Translations under genes and position numbers: made by a program
Source of the DNA: Terriglobia bacterium
GTDB taxonomy: Bacteria > Acidobacteriota > Terriglobia > Terriglobales > Acidobacteriaceae
Direction: 5' to 3'
NCBI GenBank assembly: GCA_021324365.1
Contig: JAJPJE010000020.1
Coordinates: forward strand, 1-40,125
DNA length: 40,125 nt
Part shown: positions 16,127 through 24,981 of the stretch, piece after piece
Layout: every line of letters begins with the position of its first letter
Position numbering within the stretch: the stretch's first letter is position 1
Notes under the pieces: model-generated
The model's input: the letters and a program-made list of their open reading frames with translations, nothing else
Database searches by the model: none
What the model was told of the DNA's origin: nothing

Positions 16127-19100
16127 ATGGCTCTCGGCTTTGGGTTCAACAAGCAAAAGGTCCTTGCCAATGCGGAAAAGTATGTCCAGCAGGGCAAGCT
16201 CACGAATGCCATTGCCGAGTACGAAAAAATTATCGAGAAAGAGCCGAAAGACCTGACCGTTCTGAACACCGTCGGCGATCTTTACGCGCGCTCTGGCGAC
16301 GCTTCCAAAGCAAGCGAGTATTACACCCGGGTCGGCGATTCTTACGCGACGCAGGGATTCACTCTGCGTGCGATCGCCATGTACAAGAAAGTCACGAAAC
16401 TGGATCCGAATTCCATTTCGATGGTCCAGAAGCTTGCCGAACTCTACACACAACAGGGGCTGCTCAACGATGCCAGGCAGCAATACCTGATCCTCGCTGA
16501 CTCCGCACTGAAGAAAAATGATTATGAAGGCGCAGCCCGCATCTTCGAGAAAATGCTGGAGGGCGACTCCGATAATGCCGCCGTCCAGGGAAAACTCGCC
16601 GACATTTACGTCAAGTTAGGAAAGAAAGATAAGGCTCGCGATCTGCTCTTCCGCATCGCGGCCTCGCTGTCGGAACGCAAATCGATAGATGCCGCCATCG
16701 ATGCGCTCAACCGGCTGCTGGCGATTGATTCGACCAATACCGAGGCCTTGTTGCTGCGCGGCAAGATCGCGCTGGACGCGGGTGATACAGCGGGAGGCAC
16801 TAAGTTCCTGGAACGCGTGCCGACGATCGATTCCCTTCCCGTAGGCCTGCATGCGCTCCTGCGAGCATACCTCAAGACTGAGAAATACGATGAAGCTGAG
16901 CCGATGGCTCGGAAGCTTCTGTCGGTCCACAACGACAGCAGCGGCATCCGGGAATTGGCCACTGCACTGGTCACTTCTGGGCATGCGGAAACCGCTCTGC
17001 GAATCTACGACGAGTTCTCCAGCACGCTGCTGGCAGGCGACAGCACCGAAGTCATCCTGTCCCTGCAGCCGCTTATTGGACAACTAAAGGATCGCCCCGC
17101 ATCCCTGGAGACGCTTCGCAACATTTTCATGAAAGCGGGGGCTTCGAGCAGCGTCCCGGAAATCAACGAGCTGCTGGCTCACGCCTATGTCCAGGCAGGC
17201 GAACTGGAAAAAGCGCGCGATCTATATAAGGACCTTGCCGAACTGGAGCCGGGAAATCCTCTGCACATGCAGAATTACCGGCAGGTGATGGCGCGGCTGG
17301 GGCAGGACGTTGCAGCACGTCCCACTGAGCCCGATCAGGGCGAACAAGCGTTTTTCATCGAGGAGCTGGCGGAACAGAACGGCCCATCTTTACAGCAATC
17401 GTACACGCCGGCGGTTAGCGACAGCATCAATTCAGCGGTAACCGAGTCCGAACTGTACGAGTCATATGGTAAGCCGCAGCAGGCTATCCACCTGCTGGAA
17501 AGCGCCCTCGCCAAGGCTCCCGACGATGTTCGTCTGAACCAGAGGCTTGCATCCATTTATCTGCGCAGCGGCCGCACCGAAGATGCGGCACATTGTTACC
17601 AGTTGCTCAGCCGAATCTTTGCGAAAGCCGGCAAGCCTGGCGAGGCGCAGCAGTATGCAGAATACGCCCTCCGATGCGGCGGACCTGAAGTAGCAACAGA
17701 ACCACCGGTTCAAGAAGCGGCACCGGCTCCGCCAGAACAGAGCCACGCTGCGGCGCAAGCGCCAGAAGAGCAAACACTCGCAGAACCACAAGTACACGAG
17801 ATCCCGGCCGACATTCCAGCATTCGAAATTACGCCTCCTCACGCGGCCGAGGCCGAGCTCGGCGAAGCTCATGAGATCGATTTGTCGGCGGAGTGGGAAA
17901 CCGCTGTTTCCGAGCAACCGTCGGTCGACGCGACGCCCGCGGAAGTGCATCTACCACCTCCGCCTGAACCCGTTGTCGAGAGTAAGCTCCCAGAACCGCT
18001 CGAAGCGAAAGCTCCAGAGGCCGAAGCGACATCGGCATCGGCTGAGGCACCGCATCCAAGCGTCATTTCGGATCTCCTGGAAGAAATCAACTTCTATGTT
18101 TCGCAGTCCATGCTTGACGAGGCACGCGCTGCGTTAGGGCGCTTGCGCCAACTTTCTCCCGATCACGGTGAGATCGCATCGCTCGAGCAGCAGATTGAGG
18201 CAGCCGCCCGAGCGCAAGCGCCGCAGCCAAAAGGACAGACTGAGGTTGCCGTTGAATCTTCTGCGTTGGACGACGTTGCAATCGAGAATCTGCTGACGCA
18301 AAAAGATGACGCTGGATTCGAGCCTCCCCCGGAACCGCGAACCGGTGGCGTGAAATCTGCACCAATCACAGAATTTGAAATCGAAGAAGCTCCGGCCCCG
18401 CCAGAACATATACCCGGCGTTGTCCACGAGCTCTCGCCCGTGCAGGAAATGCCGATTCTCGCGGAGCAGCCACCCGCGCCTCAGCCTGTGCCGGAACAAC
18501 CGGACGTCACGCCTCCAGCGCCGGAACCTGCTGTGGCCGCGAAAGGTACCATCGAGCCGCTCGGAGACCTGCAAGCGGAACCGGACGTAACAGAGGTTCT
18601 TCCGCAGCATCAGCCGATTGCACTGGAGCCGGAGCCACAACCAGAACCGATGGTTGCCGCGGCTTCACACAAGGCGGATGTCCTTTCTGATTTCGTTCTC
18701 GATCTGGAGAGCTCACTCGGCAACGATTTCTTGGCGGGAGGAAACACCGGGGCACCTCCGGCCTCGTTTCCCTCTTCCGGTCCGAGCATTCCGAACATCC
18801 CTGTGATGCCGGCGCCGTCAATGCCGGCGCACGCCGCCGCAGCCAGCATCGCACAACCGCAGGGATCTGGGACTGCCGCGGCTGTCGCAACTGCAGCGGC
18901 GCTCGAAACGGCGCCATCAGAGTTGGCGGACGTCTCATCACCTCTTTCCGAACTGTTCGCCGAATTCAAGGAAGAGGTGGAAGAAGGTTCCACTGATACA
19001 GAGGATCCGGAAACACACTACAACATGGGTGTGGCGTTCAAGGAAATGGGACTGCTCGATGAAGCGATAGGAGAACTACAGAAAGTTTGCACGGCTATCG

Positions 19101-19378
19101 ATCGCGGACAAGCGTTCCCGCAAATCATTCAGGCCTACACGTGGCTGGCACACTGCTTCGTCGAAAAGGGAATTCCCGAGGCCGGCATCAAGTGGTACGA
19201 AAAGGCTCTTCAGGTTCCAGGCGATCAGGAAACGCGTACTGCAGTTGAATACGAACTGGCTTGCGCCTGCGAGGCCGCTGGCGACCGCGACTCTGCCCTG
19301 AAACATTTCCTCGAGGTTTACGGAAGCAACATTGATTATCGCGACGTTTCCGAACGCATCAAAGCCCTGAAAGGGTAG
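16127..19378 (+). CDS. Large TPR scaffold protein with a Pro/Glu-rich linker
   Basis: The 1083-residue protein starts at ATG 16127 with only a weak G-rich site. There is no signal peptide or membrane segment, so it should be cytoplasmic. The first 380 or so residues form TPR repeats (YVQQGKLTNAIAEYEKIIEK, TVGDLYARSGDASKASEYY and others), with more at about 435-520. A long linker rich in Pro, Glu and Ala follows (about 525-920), with a short helical island (LLEEINFYVSQSMLDEARAA). A last TPR block closes the protein (about 960-1080, starting ETHYNMGVAFKEMGLLDEAI). The design suggests two protein-binding ends on a flexible tether. The partner is unknown. The next two genes follow closely on the same strand. 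Confidence 0.93.
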   Translation: MALGFGFNKQKVLANAEKYVQQGKLTNAIAEYEKIIEKEPKDLTVLNTVGDLYARSGDASKASEYYTRVGDSYATQGFTLRAIAMYKKVTKLDPNSISMVQKLAELYTQQGLLNDARQQYLILADSALKKNDYEGAARIFEKMLEGDSDNAAVQGKLADIYVKLGKKDKARDLLFRIAASLSERKSIDAAIDALNRLLAIDSTNTEALLLRGKIALDAGDTAGGTKFLERVPTIDSLPVGLHALLRAYLKTEKYDEAEPMARKLLSVHNDSSGIRELATALVTSGHAETALRIYDEFSSTLLAGDSTEVILSLQPLIGQLKDRPASLETLRNIFMKAGASSSVPEINELLAHAYVQAGELEKARDLYKDLAELEPGNPLHMQNYRQVMARLGQDVAARPTEPDQGEQAFFIEELAEQNGPSLQQSYTPAVSDSINSAVTESELYESYGKPQQAIHLLESALAKAPDDVRLNQRLASIYLRSGRTEDAAHCYQLLSRIFAKAGKPGEAQQYAEYALRCGGPEVATEPPVQEAAPAPPEQSHAAAQAPEEQTLAEPQVHEIPADIPAFEITPPHAAEAELGEAHEIDLSAEWETAVSEQPSVDATPAEVHLPPPPEPVVESKLPEPLEAKAPEAEATSASAEAPHPSVISDLLEEINFYVSQSMLDEARAALGRLRQLSPDHGEIASLEQQIEAAARAQAPQPKGQTEVAVESSALDDVAIENLLTQKDDAGFEPPPEPRTGGVKSAPITEFEIEEAPAPPEHIPGVVHELSPVQEMPILAEQPPAPQPVPEQPDVTPPAPEPAVAAKGTIEPLGDLQAEPDVTEVLPQHQPIALEPEPQPEPMVAAASHKADVLSDFVLDLESSLGNDFLAGGNTGAPPASFPSSGPSIPNIPVMPAPSMPAHAAAASIAQPQGSGTAAAVATAAALETAPSELADVSSPLSELFAEFKEEVEEGSTDTEDPETHYNMGVAFKEMGLLDEAIGELQKVCTAIDRGQAFPQIIQAYTWLAHCFVEKGIPEAGIKWYEKALQVPGDQETRTAVEYELACACEAAGDRDSALKHFLEVYGSNIDYRDVSERIKALKG

Positions 19379-19397
19379 AATCCCGTAGAATCAATAG

Positions 19398-19808
19398 ATG
19401 GATTCTGCGCGCGAGCAGAACAAACCCGAACCCCCAAGGCAGGATAAAGGCACTCTGAACGCCGGCACGCCAATTCTGACTCAGCCGCCAACGGAGGCTC
19501 CTCGTGCGCCCGAAGGTGTACCCCGGCACGTCGTCTGGATACACCGCATCTCGATGGTCGTGTTCGTGGTGTTCTGCATTGAACTCGGAATCTTCATCGC
19601 GGTCCTGCCTTGGATTTCGGTGTGGAATCAGAATCTCTTCATGCTGACTCATCCCGCGGTCCGCGACTTCCTTACACAGAATTTTGTCCGCGGCTCTATT
19701 AGCGGGCTGGGCGTCATCGACGTGTGGATTGGCATCTGGGAAGCGGTTCATTACCACGACCCTGTCGTGCAACTGGAGAACGAAACCAAAACGCCATCCA
19801 GAAGGTAA
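19398..19808 (+). CDS. Small integral membrane protein of unknown function
   Basis: The ATG at 19398 lies 19 bases after the stop of the TPR gene; the ribosome site is weak. The 136-residue product has a hydrophilic, Pro-rich N-terminus of about 45 residues. A strong transmembrane helix follows (ISMVVFVVFCIELGIFIAVL), then a second, weaker hydrophobic segment (GSISGLGVIDVWIGIWEAV), and a charged tail. I do not recognise a named family. Tight spacing suggests co-transcription with the TPR gene and perhaps the LOG gene 53 bases downstream. Confidence 0.75.
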   Translation: MDSAREQNKPEPPRQDKGTLNAGTPILTQPPTEAPRAPEGVPRHVVWIHRISMVVFVVFCIELGIFIAVLPWISVWNQNLFMLTHPAVRDFLTQNFVRGSISGLGVIDVWIGIWEAVHYHDPVVQLENETKTPSRR

Positions 19809-19861
19809 CCGGCGCTTCATTTTCCGTGGGACCTCGCATCCGATATCCTGTTGTATTGACC

Positions 19862-20740
19862 ATGACGGATAAAACACCCTTTCGCTCTCCTCTTGCCTAC
19901 GAAAACAAGAAGTTCCTCGACAGTCCTGATGGACGCGTTCTCCGCATTCTCTCGGAATACATCGAACCACTCGCACGCTTTCGGCGCGAGCGCATACAGG
20001 ACACCATCGTTTTCTTTGGGTCTGCACGCTTTCACAGTCTTTCGGACGCGGAGGGCGCGTTACAGGAATTGGAGCGCCCGTTCTCTGCGCGTCCTGCTCC
20101 CAAAGACGAGAAGCGAGAATTGAAGCAGGCGCAAGCAGCGGTTGAAATGGCGCACTATTACGAAGACGCCCGCAAACTGGCGTACATGCTTACATCGTGG
20201 TCGCGCGGAGTCGCTGCCAAGAGAAACCGTTTCGTGGTCACCACCGGCGGTGGCCCGGGCATCATGGAGGCTGCCAATCGCGGCGCCTTTGAAGCGGGCG
20301 GCAAGACGATTGGGCTGAACATCAATCTTCCATTCGAGCAGATGCCCAACCGCTATATCACTCCTGAACTCAACTTCGAGTTCCACTACTTCTTCATGCG
20401 TAAGCTGTGGTTTGCCTATCTTGCCAAGGCACTCATCGTATTTCCCGGCGGATTTGGGACCTTCGACGAACTGTTCGAAATCCTGACGCTCGCACAGACA
20501 GAAAAACTTGCGAAGAAAATTGTCGTGGTGATGTACGGAAGCGAGTACTGGAACAAGATCATTAACTTTCAGGCCTTGGTGGATGCCGGAACGATCTCGG
20601 CTGAGGACCTGAATCTGTTCAAGATCTGCGATAACCCGGAGCAGGCGTTCGAGTATCTTCGCGATAGCTTAACCGAACACCATCTCGCGGCGCCGCCTCC
20701 AAAAGAGAAGTCGCCGGAAATCGCGAAAACGCGTCCCTGA
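19862..20740 (+). CDS. LOG family protein (TIGR00730-like, putative cytokinin riboside phosphoribohydrolase fold)
   Basis: The start is placed at ATG 19862, where homology-like sequence begins; the open frame reaches 19724 but overlaps the previous gene. The 292-residue product has the two family signatures, GGGPGIMEAAN (129-139) and PGGFGTFDELFE (195-206), plus an MRK before the second. LOG proteins hydrolyse nucleoside 5'-monophosphates to base and ribose phosphate. They were long misannotated as lysine decarboxylases. This is the longer subtype, with about 45 extra N-terminal residues and an insertion near 60-95. The true substrate is unknown. Confidence 0.92.
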   Translation: MTDKTPFRSPLAYENKKFLDSPDGRVLRILSEYIEPLARFRRERIQDTIVFFGSARFHSLSDAEGALQELERPFSARPAPKDEKRELKQAQAAVEMAHYYEDARKLAYMLTSWSRGVAAKRNRFVVTTGGGPGIMEAANRGAFEAGGKTIGLNINLPFEQMPNRYITPELNFEFHYFFMRKLWFAYLAKALIVFPGGFGTFDELFEILTLAQTEKLAKKIVVVMYGSEYWNKIINFQALVDAGTISAEDLNLFKICDNPEQAFEYLRDSLTEHHLAAPPPKEKSPEIAKTRP

Positions 20741-20776
20741 TGCCGCCAAGGTGTATCGCGCTCCCTTGATAGAGGC

Positions 20777-20811
20777 TTCTGTGGCTACTAGCGACCAGCC
20801 ACGCCACAGAA
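20777..20811. terminator. Inverted repeat between convergent genes, possible bidirectional terminator
   Basis: TTCTGTGGC (20777-20785) and GCCACAGAA (20803-20811) pair perfectly over 9 bp around a 17-base loop. It lies exactly between the LOG stop (20740) and the stop of the minus-strand gene (20819). No T-tract is present, so termination is inferred from position. Confidence 0.5.
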
Positions 20812-20818
20812 CTCGTCG

Positions 20819-21241
20819 CTAAGCTGCGCGATCGATCTGCGGTGCCGGTTCCCGGATTTTGTCTTTAACTTCGTGTTCTACGCCCTTGATCTCAATGCGC
20901 TCGCGTCGAATATCAAGCCGCAGCCTGCCGAATACGCTCATATGAAGGTTAGCGATCCAAACCAACGCGAATAGTGCGACGAGGTACCCGCGCCAGCCCG
21001 GATACAGCAACTTGTAGCGTGTGATGATCAGGAAGAAAATTGTTACGTAGTGGCTGAAGCAATATTCACAGGTAAAGAGATAGAAGAATTTGCGGCGCAC
21101 CAACGTTGGGGCGTTCTGGCTCTGCCGTTGGCAGTATTGCCGCGGCTCGCGGAAGAGTTCTTCGTGGGTTACTGTCCATGCGATACAGGCAATCGGGATA
21201 GCCAGCACGAATAACCACACGATCTGCATCGCAATTGACAT
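20819..21241 (-). CDS. Small membrane protein with CEYCFSHYV motif
   Basis: The start is taken as ATG 21241, giving 140 residues. A GTG at 21268 would add nine basic residues. A hydrophobic N-terminus (MSIAMQIVWLFVLAIPIACI), a central TCEYCFSHYVTIFFLIIT segment and a third hydrophobic stretch (YLVALFALVWIANLHMSV) suggest three membrane passes. The pair of cysteines two residues apart recalls DUF1360-type proteins, but I am not sure of the family. The C-terminus is charged and cytoplasmic-looking. It is convergent with the LOG gene and divergent from thiE, so it is probably monocistronic. Confidence 0.7.
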   Translation of the reverse strand: MSIAMQIVWLFVLAIPIACIAWTVTHEELFREPRQYCQRQSQNAPTLVRRKFFYLFTCEYCFSHYVTIFFLIITRYKLLYPGWRGYLVALFALVWIANLHMSVFGRLRLDIRRERIEIKGVEHEVKDKIREPAPQIDRAA

Positions 21242-21385
21242 AATTGTCCGGGGGCGTTTGCTGCGCACCTAATGAGGTTGGACGCGTAAGCATCGAAGAA
21301 TCTTTGCCCTGGACCACCTGCTTTTTTCGGTGCTGAAGTACTGAGATACTGAAAGCCGAAAAACGCACAGACTGAAAGAGTGCTC

Positions 21386-22111
21386 GTGCTTCTCTACTAC
21401 ATTACCGATCGGCATCAATTCCCCGGCACTGAACTGGAGAAACGCGATCGCCTGCTCGGGAAAATCGCAGAAGCGGCTGACGCGGGTGTAGACCTGATTC
21501 AACTTCGCGAGCGCGATCTCAGTGCGCGGGAACTCTACGATCTTGCAACCGAAGCTCTTCCCCGAATTCGTGAAATGCGAAACGCCACACGAGAAGCACG
21601 TCTTTTGATTAACTCTCGCCTGGACGTTGCGTTAGCTGCGAGCGCCAATGGCGTGCACTTCCGTGGCGATGACATATCTGCCGCCGATGGGCGCGCTGTC
21701 CTGGCAACATCTATCAGAACAGCACGACAGGCCGCAACGGGCACGGGGACTCGTGAGACATCCTCGAACATTAACTTCCTCTTTGGCGTATCGTGCCACT
21801 CCCTGGCAGATGTGCTCGCCGCCGAAGCACACCGCGCAGATTTTGCAGTTTATGCTCCCGTTTTCGAGAAGCGTGGTAACAACGTTCCTGCGGTCGGTCT
21901 CGACGGACTACGTCAGGCATGCCAGTCGGTGGTCACTCGCGATCAGAAAGCGGAAGCAGGCTTTCCGTCGGGCATGCCGATCCTCGCGCTTGGCGGAGTT
22001 ACTCTACAGAACGCTCGAGATTGCATTTCGGCAGGCGCGTCAGGCATCGCGGCAATTCGTCTTTTTCAGGATAACGATATCGGCGAAATAGTCGCGAAAC
22101 TGTGCGGCTGA
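21386..22111 (+). CDS. thiE: Thiamine phosphate synthase (ThiE/TenI fold)
   Basis: A GTG at 21386 sits 5 bases after GAAAGAG; another in-frame GTG at 21380 is too close to that site. The 241-residue product begins LLYYITDRHQFPG and contains IQLRERDLSARELYD, LINSRLDVALAASANGVHF, GVSCHSLADV, YAPVFEK and ILALGGVT. These are the TIM-barrel motifs of ThiE, which joins HMP pyrophosphate to thiazole phosphate. The usual GxHLGQ reads GVHFRGDD and the phosphate-loop region is YAPVFEKRG, so a TenI-like role is possible. No other thiamine gene is nearby. hemD follows after 34 bases. Confidence 0.85.
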   Translation: MLLYYITDRHQFPGTELEKRDRLLGKIAEAADAGVDLIQLRERDLSARELYDLATEALPRIREMRNATREARLLINSRLDVALAASANGVHFRGDDISAADGRAVLATSIRTARQAATGTGTRETSSNINFLFGVSCHSLADVLAAEAHRADFAVYAPVFEKRGNNVPAVGLDGLRQACQSVVTRDQKAEAGFPSGMPILALGGVTLQNARDCISAGASGIAAIRLFQDNDIGEIVAKLCG

Positions 22112-22145
22112 TCTACCTTGCAACTTGTTTGCTACTATTGCCTGC

Positions 22146-23003
22146 ATGGGCGAGATGGCAGGGAGCGGCTTTGATGGCTTGCGTGTCCTTTCATTTGAGA
22201 GCCGACGCGGCGCCGAAATGGCCAAACTGATCGAAAATGCCGGTGGCCGAGCGATCATTGCTCCTTCGATGCGAGAAGTTCCTCTGCAAGACAACCACCA
22301 TGCACGTGACTTTGTGCGTGAACTGATCGCCGGAGAAATTCATGCCGTCATTTTTCTTACCGGGGTGGGCGCACAGGTTGTCGTGCGCGTCGCCGAAAGC
22401 ATTGGAGAGCAGCAAGCGTATCTCGACGCTTTGAAGAGCGTTCCGGTGATTGCGCGCGGGCCGAAGCCTGCAGGCATCTTGCGCCCGCTCGGCATTCCCA
22501 TCAGGGCGATCGCTCCAGAACCGAATACGTGGCGCGAAGTGCTGCAGGCCCTCGATGCGAATCCATCGAGCGTTCCACTGCGAGGAAGGACAATCGCGGT
22601 TCAGGAGTATGGTGCCCCGAATGAAGAACTACTCGCAGGCTTGCGTGAACGTGGTGCAACAGTCCGAAGAGTTCCGGTTTACGACTGGCAGTTACCCGAG
22701 GACACAGGCCCTTTGCGAAACGCGGCCGAGCAGATTGCGAAAGGCGATGTCGACGTTGTGTTGTTTACGACGTCTGTGCAGGCCAGGCATGTGATGCAGA
22801 TCGCAAACGAGATGGGAATCGCCCAGGAAGTTCATCGCGGATTCAGTCGCATGTTCGTTGCATCGATCGGCCCCGTGACATCCGAGGCTTTACACGAACT
22901 CGGATTGCGAGCCGACATGGAACCCAGCCATCCCAAGATGGGCTTCCTGGTAAGTGAGGCAGCATCGAAGGCAAACGACATTCTTCCGCGCAAGCAGGGA
23001 TAA
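22146..23003 (+). CDS. hemD: Uroporphyrinogen-III synthase
   Basis: An ATG at 22146 gives 285 residues; an ATG at 22155 or a TTG at 22125 are alternatives. Both lobes of the HemD fold are recognisable. The first has LRVLSFESRRGAEMAKLIEN, VIFLTGVGAQ and ARGPKPAGILRPLG. The second has IAVQEYGAPNEELL, VPVYDWQLPED, VVLFTTSVQARHV and SIGPVTSEAL. The enzyme cyclises hydroxymethylbilane into uroporphyrinogen III with inversion of ring D, on the way to haem, sirohaem and corrins. It probably shares a transcript with thiE. hemC or other haem genes, commonly adjacent in other bacteria, are not seen here. Confidence 0.9.
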   Translation: MGEMAGSGFDGLRVLSFESRRGAEMAKLIENAGGRAIIAPSMREVPLQDNHHARDFVRELIAGEIHAVIFLTGVGAQVVVRVAESIGEQQAYLDALKSVPVIARGPKPAGILRPLGIPIRAIAPEPNTWREVLQALDANPSSVPLRGRTIAVQEYGAPNEELLAGLRERGATVRRVPVYDWQLPEDTGPLRNAAEQIAKGDVDVVLFTTSVQARHVMQIANEMGIAQEVHRGFSRMFVASIGPVTSEALHELGLRADMEPSHPKMGFLVSEAASKANDILPRKQG

Positions 23004-23052
23004 GTCACTTCGGCAGCTTCTCTGGCGTTGGATACTGATGTTGTTCGCGGGC

Positions 23053-24240
23053 CTAGGCCGCATTCGGCTGTTTGCGGTGCTCGGGTCGCTTCTGGTTCGT
23101 TCCGAACCAGCGACCGAAGAAGACATCAGTGGACGAGAAGAAGACAATGGAGAAGGTCACAGCAAGCCCGACGGTACGCGCGATCTGGTGCGATTCGGCT
23201 CCGCCGGAATGCAGGATCATGAGGGCGTAGACTAGAGACGCAAATCCTTTCGGTCCGAAGATGCCGATCATCGTCTTCTCACGGAGTGGCAATCCAGATC
23301 TCCAGAGCGACAGCCATATTGCCACTGGGCGAACAGCGAACACCGCCAACACCGCAAATATGTAAACAGTTGCCGGCGCAACCGCAAAGAGAACGGGCGC
23401 AACTCTTGCGCCAAAGACAAGCAGTACGGCCAGTTTCAGCAGCTCGGTAACCTGGTCGCCGAAATCGTGGAATGCCTTGGTAACTGCTTCGCTGAAGGTT
23501 GCCGTAGTAATCCCGGCAGCAAACGCGGCAAAAAAGATGTTGGCGTGCACAGCCTCAGCTACCGCCAGCAGTCCTAGCGCAAATGCATTTAAGCGCTGAA
23601 AGATTCCGGCTGCACCGAAAAAGCGGCTGCGCTCCAGTCTGATCCCGGTCCAGGGGATTGCGATACCAATCAGCAAACCCAGCGCGAGATCCGAGACGGT
23701 GCTGACCACGGCGCGATTGGCATTTCCGGTGAGCAGCGCCAATGTGATCAGGAGCGGCGGAAGAGCAAGGCCATCGTTGAAACCGCTTTCGACATTGAGG
23801 ATGTGCTTCACGCGTTCAGGAATGGCCTCGACGCGAAATACACCCGAGATGAAGATGGGATCTGTAGGGCTCAATGCCGACCCGATGAGTATCGCGCCGA
23901 CCCAGGACAAGGACAACATCCAATGAGCGATCAAGGCCGCCCCAGCAATTGTCAGCGGCATGCCGGCAAACAGTGCTCGGCTTGGCATCCGCCAGGACCG
24001 CCGCAATGCCTGCAAGCCGCCCGTCTTCATCCCCGACGTGTATAGAACGCTAAATAGCGCAAGGTCTGCTAGTCGAAATAGCAGCTCCTGGGGCGGAACA
24101 TGAAATCCGAATGGGCGCTTGCCCAGCACAAGTCCAACTGCCAGAAAAAGAACCGAAGTCGAGAGCACACTTTCGCGCGCGCGGCAGGAGATCAGGACAG
24201 CCACGAACAGCGTACAGGCGTAAGCGAGTAGAAGGTCCAC
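23053..24240 (-). CDS. Cation/proton antiporter, CPA family
   Basis: The 395-residue product starts at GTG 24240 (no ATG is available in frame nearby) and has about 11-12 hydrophobic segments over its whole length. The Na+/H+ exchanger signature is present as SALSPTDPIFISG (PTDP 125-128), and ERVKHILNVESGFNDGLALP carries the conserved Asn-Asp pair (155-156) thought to bind the cation. GIFGPKGFASLVYALMIL near the C-terminus matches the family's last conserved block. It has no cytoplasmic C-terminal regulatory domain. It is convergent with hemD (gap 49 bases) and divergent from the exported protein at 24391. Confidence 0.92.
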   Translation of the reverse strand: MDLLLAYACTLFVAVLISCRARESVLSTSVLFLAVGLVLGKRPFGFHVPPQELLFRLADLALFSVLYTSGMKTGGLQALRRSWRMPSRALFAGMPLTIAGAALIAHWMLSLSWVGAILIGSALSPTDPIFISGVFRVEAIPERVKHILNVESGFNDGLALPPLLITLALLTGNANRAVVSTVSDLALGLLIGIAIPWTGIRLERSRFFGAAGIFQRLNAFALGLLAVAEAVHANIFFAAFAAGITTATFSEAVTKAFHDFGDQVTELLKLAVLLVFGARVAPVLFAVAPATVYIFAVLAVFAVRPVAIWLSLWRSGLPLREKTMIGIFGPKGFASLVYALMILHSGGAESHQIARTVGLAVTFSIVFFSSTDVFFGRWFGTNQKRPEHRKQPNAA

Positions 24241-24390
24241 GAGTCGGGTTTATCTATGCATGGGAGAGTAAAAGTACTCACCTCTGTTGCCCTGGTGATG
24301 TATGGGGAGGAAATATCCCGGCTCTCGGGTGCTGCTATGCGCGCTTGCTCGTCTGACTGCGCTGCGATTGCCGCAGGCTGGAAGGAAACC

Positions 24391-24831
24391 ATGAAAAATG
24401 GACGAAAAGGAATAGCAGCAATAATTGCAATCTGGATGGCAATGAGCACGGCCGCCTTCGCGCAATATCGCGATGATCGTGGCTACGACAACGGGTGCTA
24501 CCCCGGCCAGTATGGAGATCATGACCGGGATTACGATCATGATGGCGCCGTCCGATACGGTTACGACAACGGCGGCTATTACGACCGGGGTGGATACTAT
24601 CCAGACTATCTTCGCCAGGCTGGCGATGCCGGTTACCACGATGGACTCCGCAACGGCGCTCGCGACCGCAGGAACGGAAAGCGATTCCGTCCAACGCACG
24701 GCGAAGACTATGAACACGCGATGCGCGGTTACAACTCTGTGTTTCGAGATAAGCAGGGCTATCGCAACGCGTACCGTGACGGATATCAGCGGGGCTATCA
24801 GCGTGGATATGGAGAAGGCTATCGCTGGTAG
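24391..24831 (+). CDS. Small exported Tyr/Gly/Asp/Arg-rich protein
   Basis: The start is ATG 24391, behind GGAAGGAAACC. The frame is open back to 24256, but that part overlaps the neighbour's promoter. The 146-residue product has a signal peptide (MKNGRKGIAAIIAIWMAMSTAAFAQ). A Tyr-, Gly- and Asp-rich region follows (YGYDNGGYYDRGGYYPDYL), then a more ordered C-terminal part with repeated short motifs (AGYHDGLRNGARDRRNGK, then YRNAYRDGYQRGYQRGYGEGY). The pattern Y.dGl..G..D...g resembles a short exported module often seen in soil bacteria, with no known function. A strong terminator follows. Confidence 0.8.
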   Translation: MKNGRKGIAAIIAIWMAMSTAAFAQYRDDRGYDNGCYPGQYGDHDRDYDHDGAVRYGYDNGGYYDRGGYYPDYLRQAGDAGYHDGLRNGARDRRNGKRFRPTHGEDYEHAMRGYNSVFRDKQGYRNAYRDGYQRGYQRGYGEGYRW

Positions 24832-24849
24832 GGCAAAGGCTGAACCTCG

Positions 24850-24880
24850 AGGCCGCCTACACTGTGGGCGGCCTTTCTGT
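24850..24880 (+). terminator. Rho-independent terminator
   Basis: AGGCCGCC (24850-24857) pairs perfectly with GGCGGCCT (24867-24874) around a 9-base loop. TTCTGTTT follows. It sits 18 bases past the stop codon of the exported protein. Confidence 0.85.
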
Positions 24881-24981
24881 TTGAACTCCAAATTGGGATT
24901 GTGCCACTGAGGGAAATTCCTGCAGTAACAAACCAAGGTTCTCGGTTGTAACGCGCGCATGGCGCAGAGACCATCTACAAG

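Noticed and set aside
17335-18993. Many open frames on both strands inside the Pro/Glu-rich linker of the TPR scaffold
   Set aside because: They come from the GC-rich, stop-poor linker; none has a ribosome site or recognisable domain.
24256-24390. N-terminal extension of the Tyr/Gly-rich exported protein
   Set aside because: The later ATG at 24391 has a strong ribosome site and begins a clear signal peptide; the extension overlaps the antiporter's upstream region.
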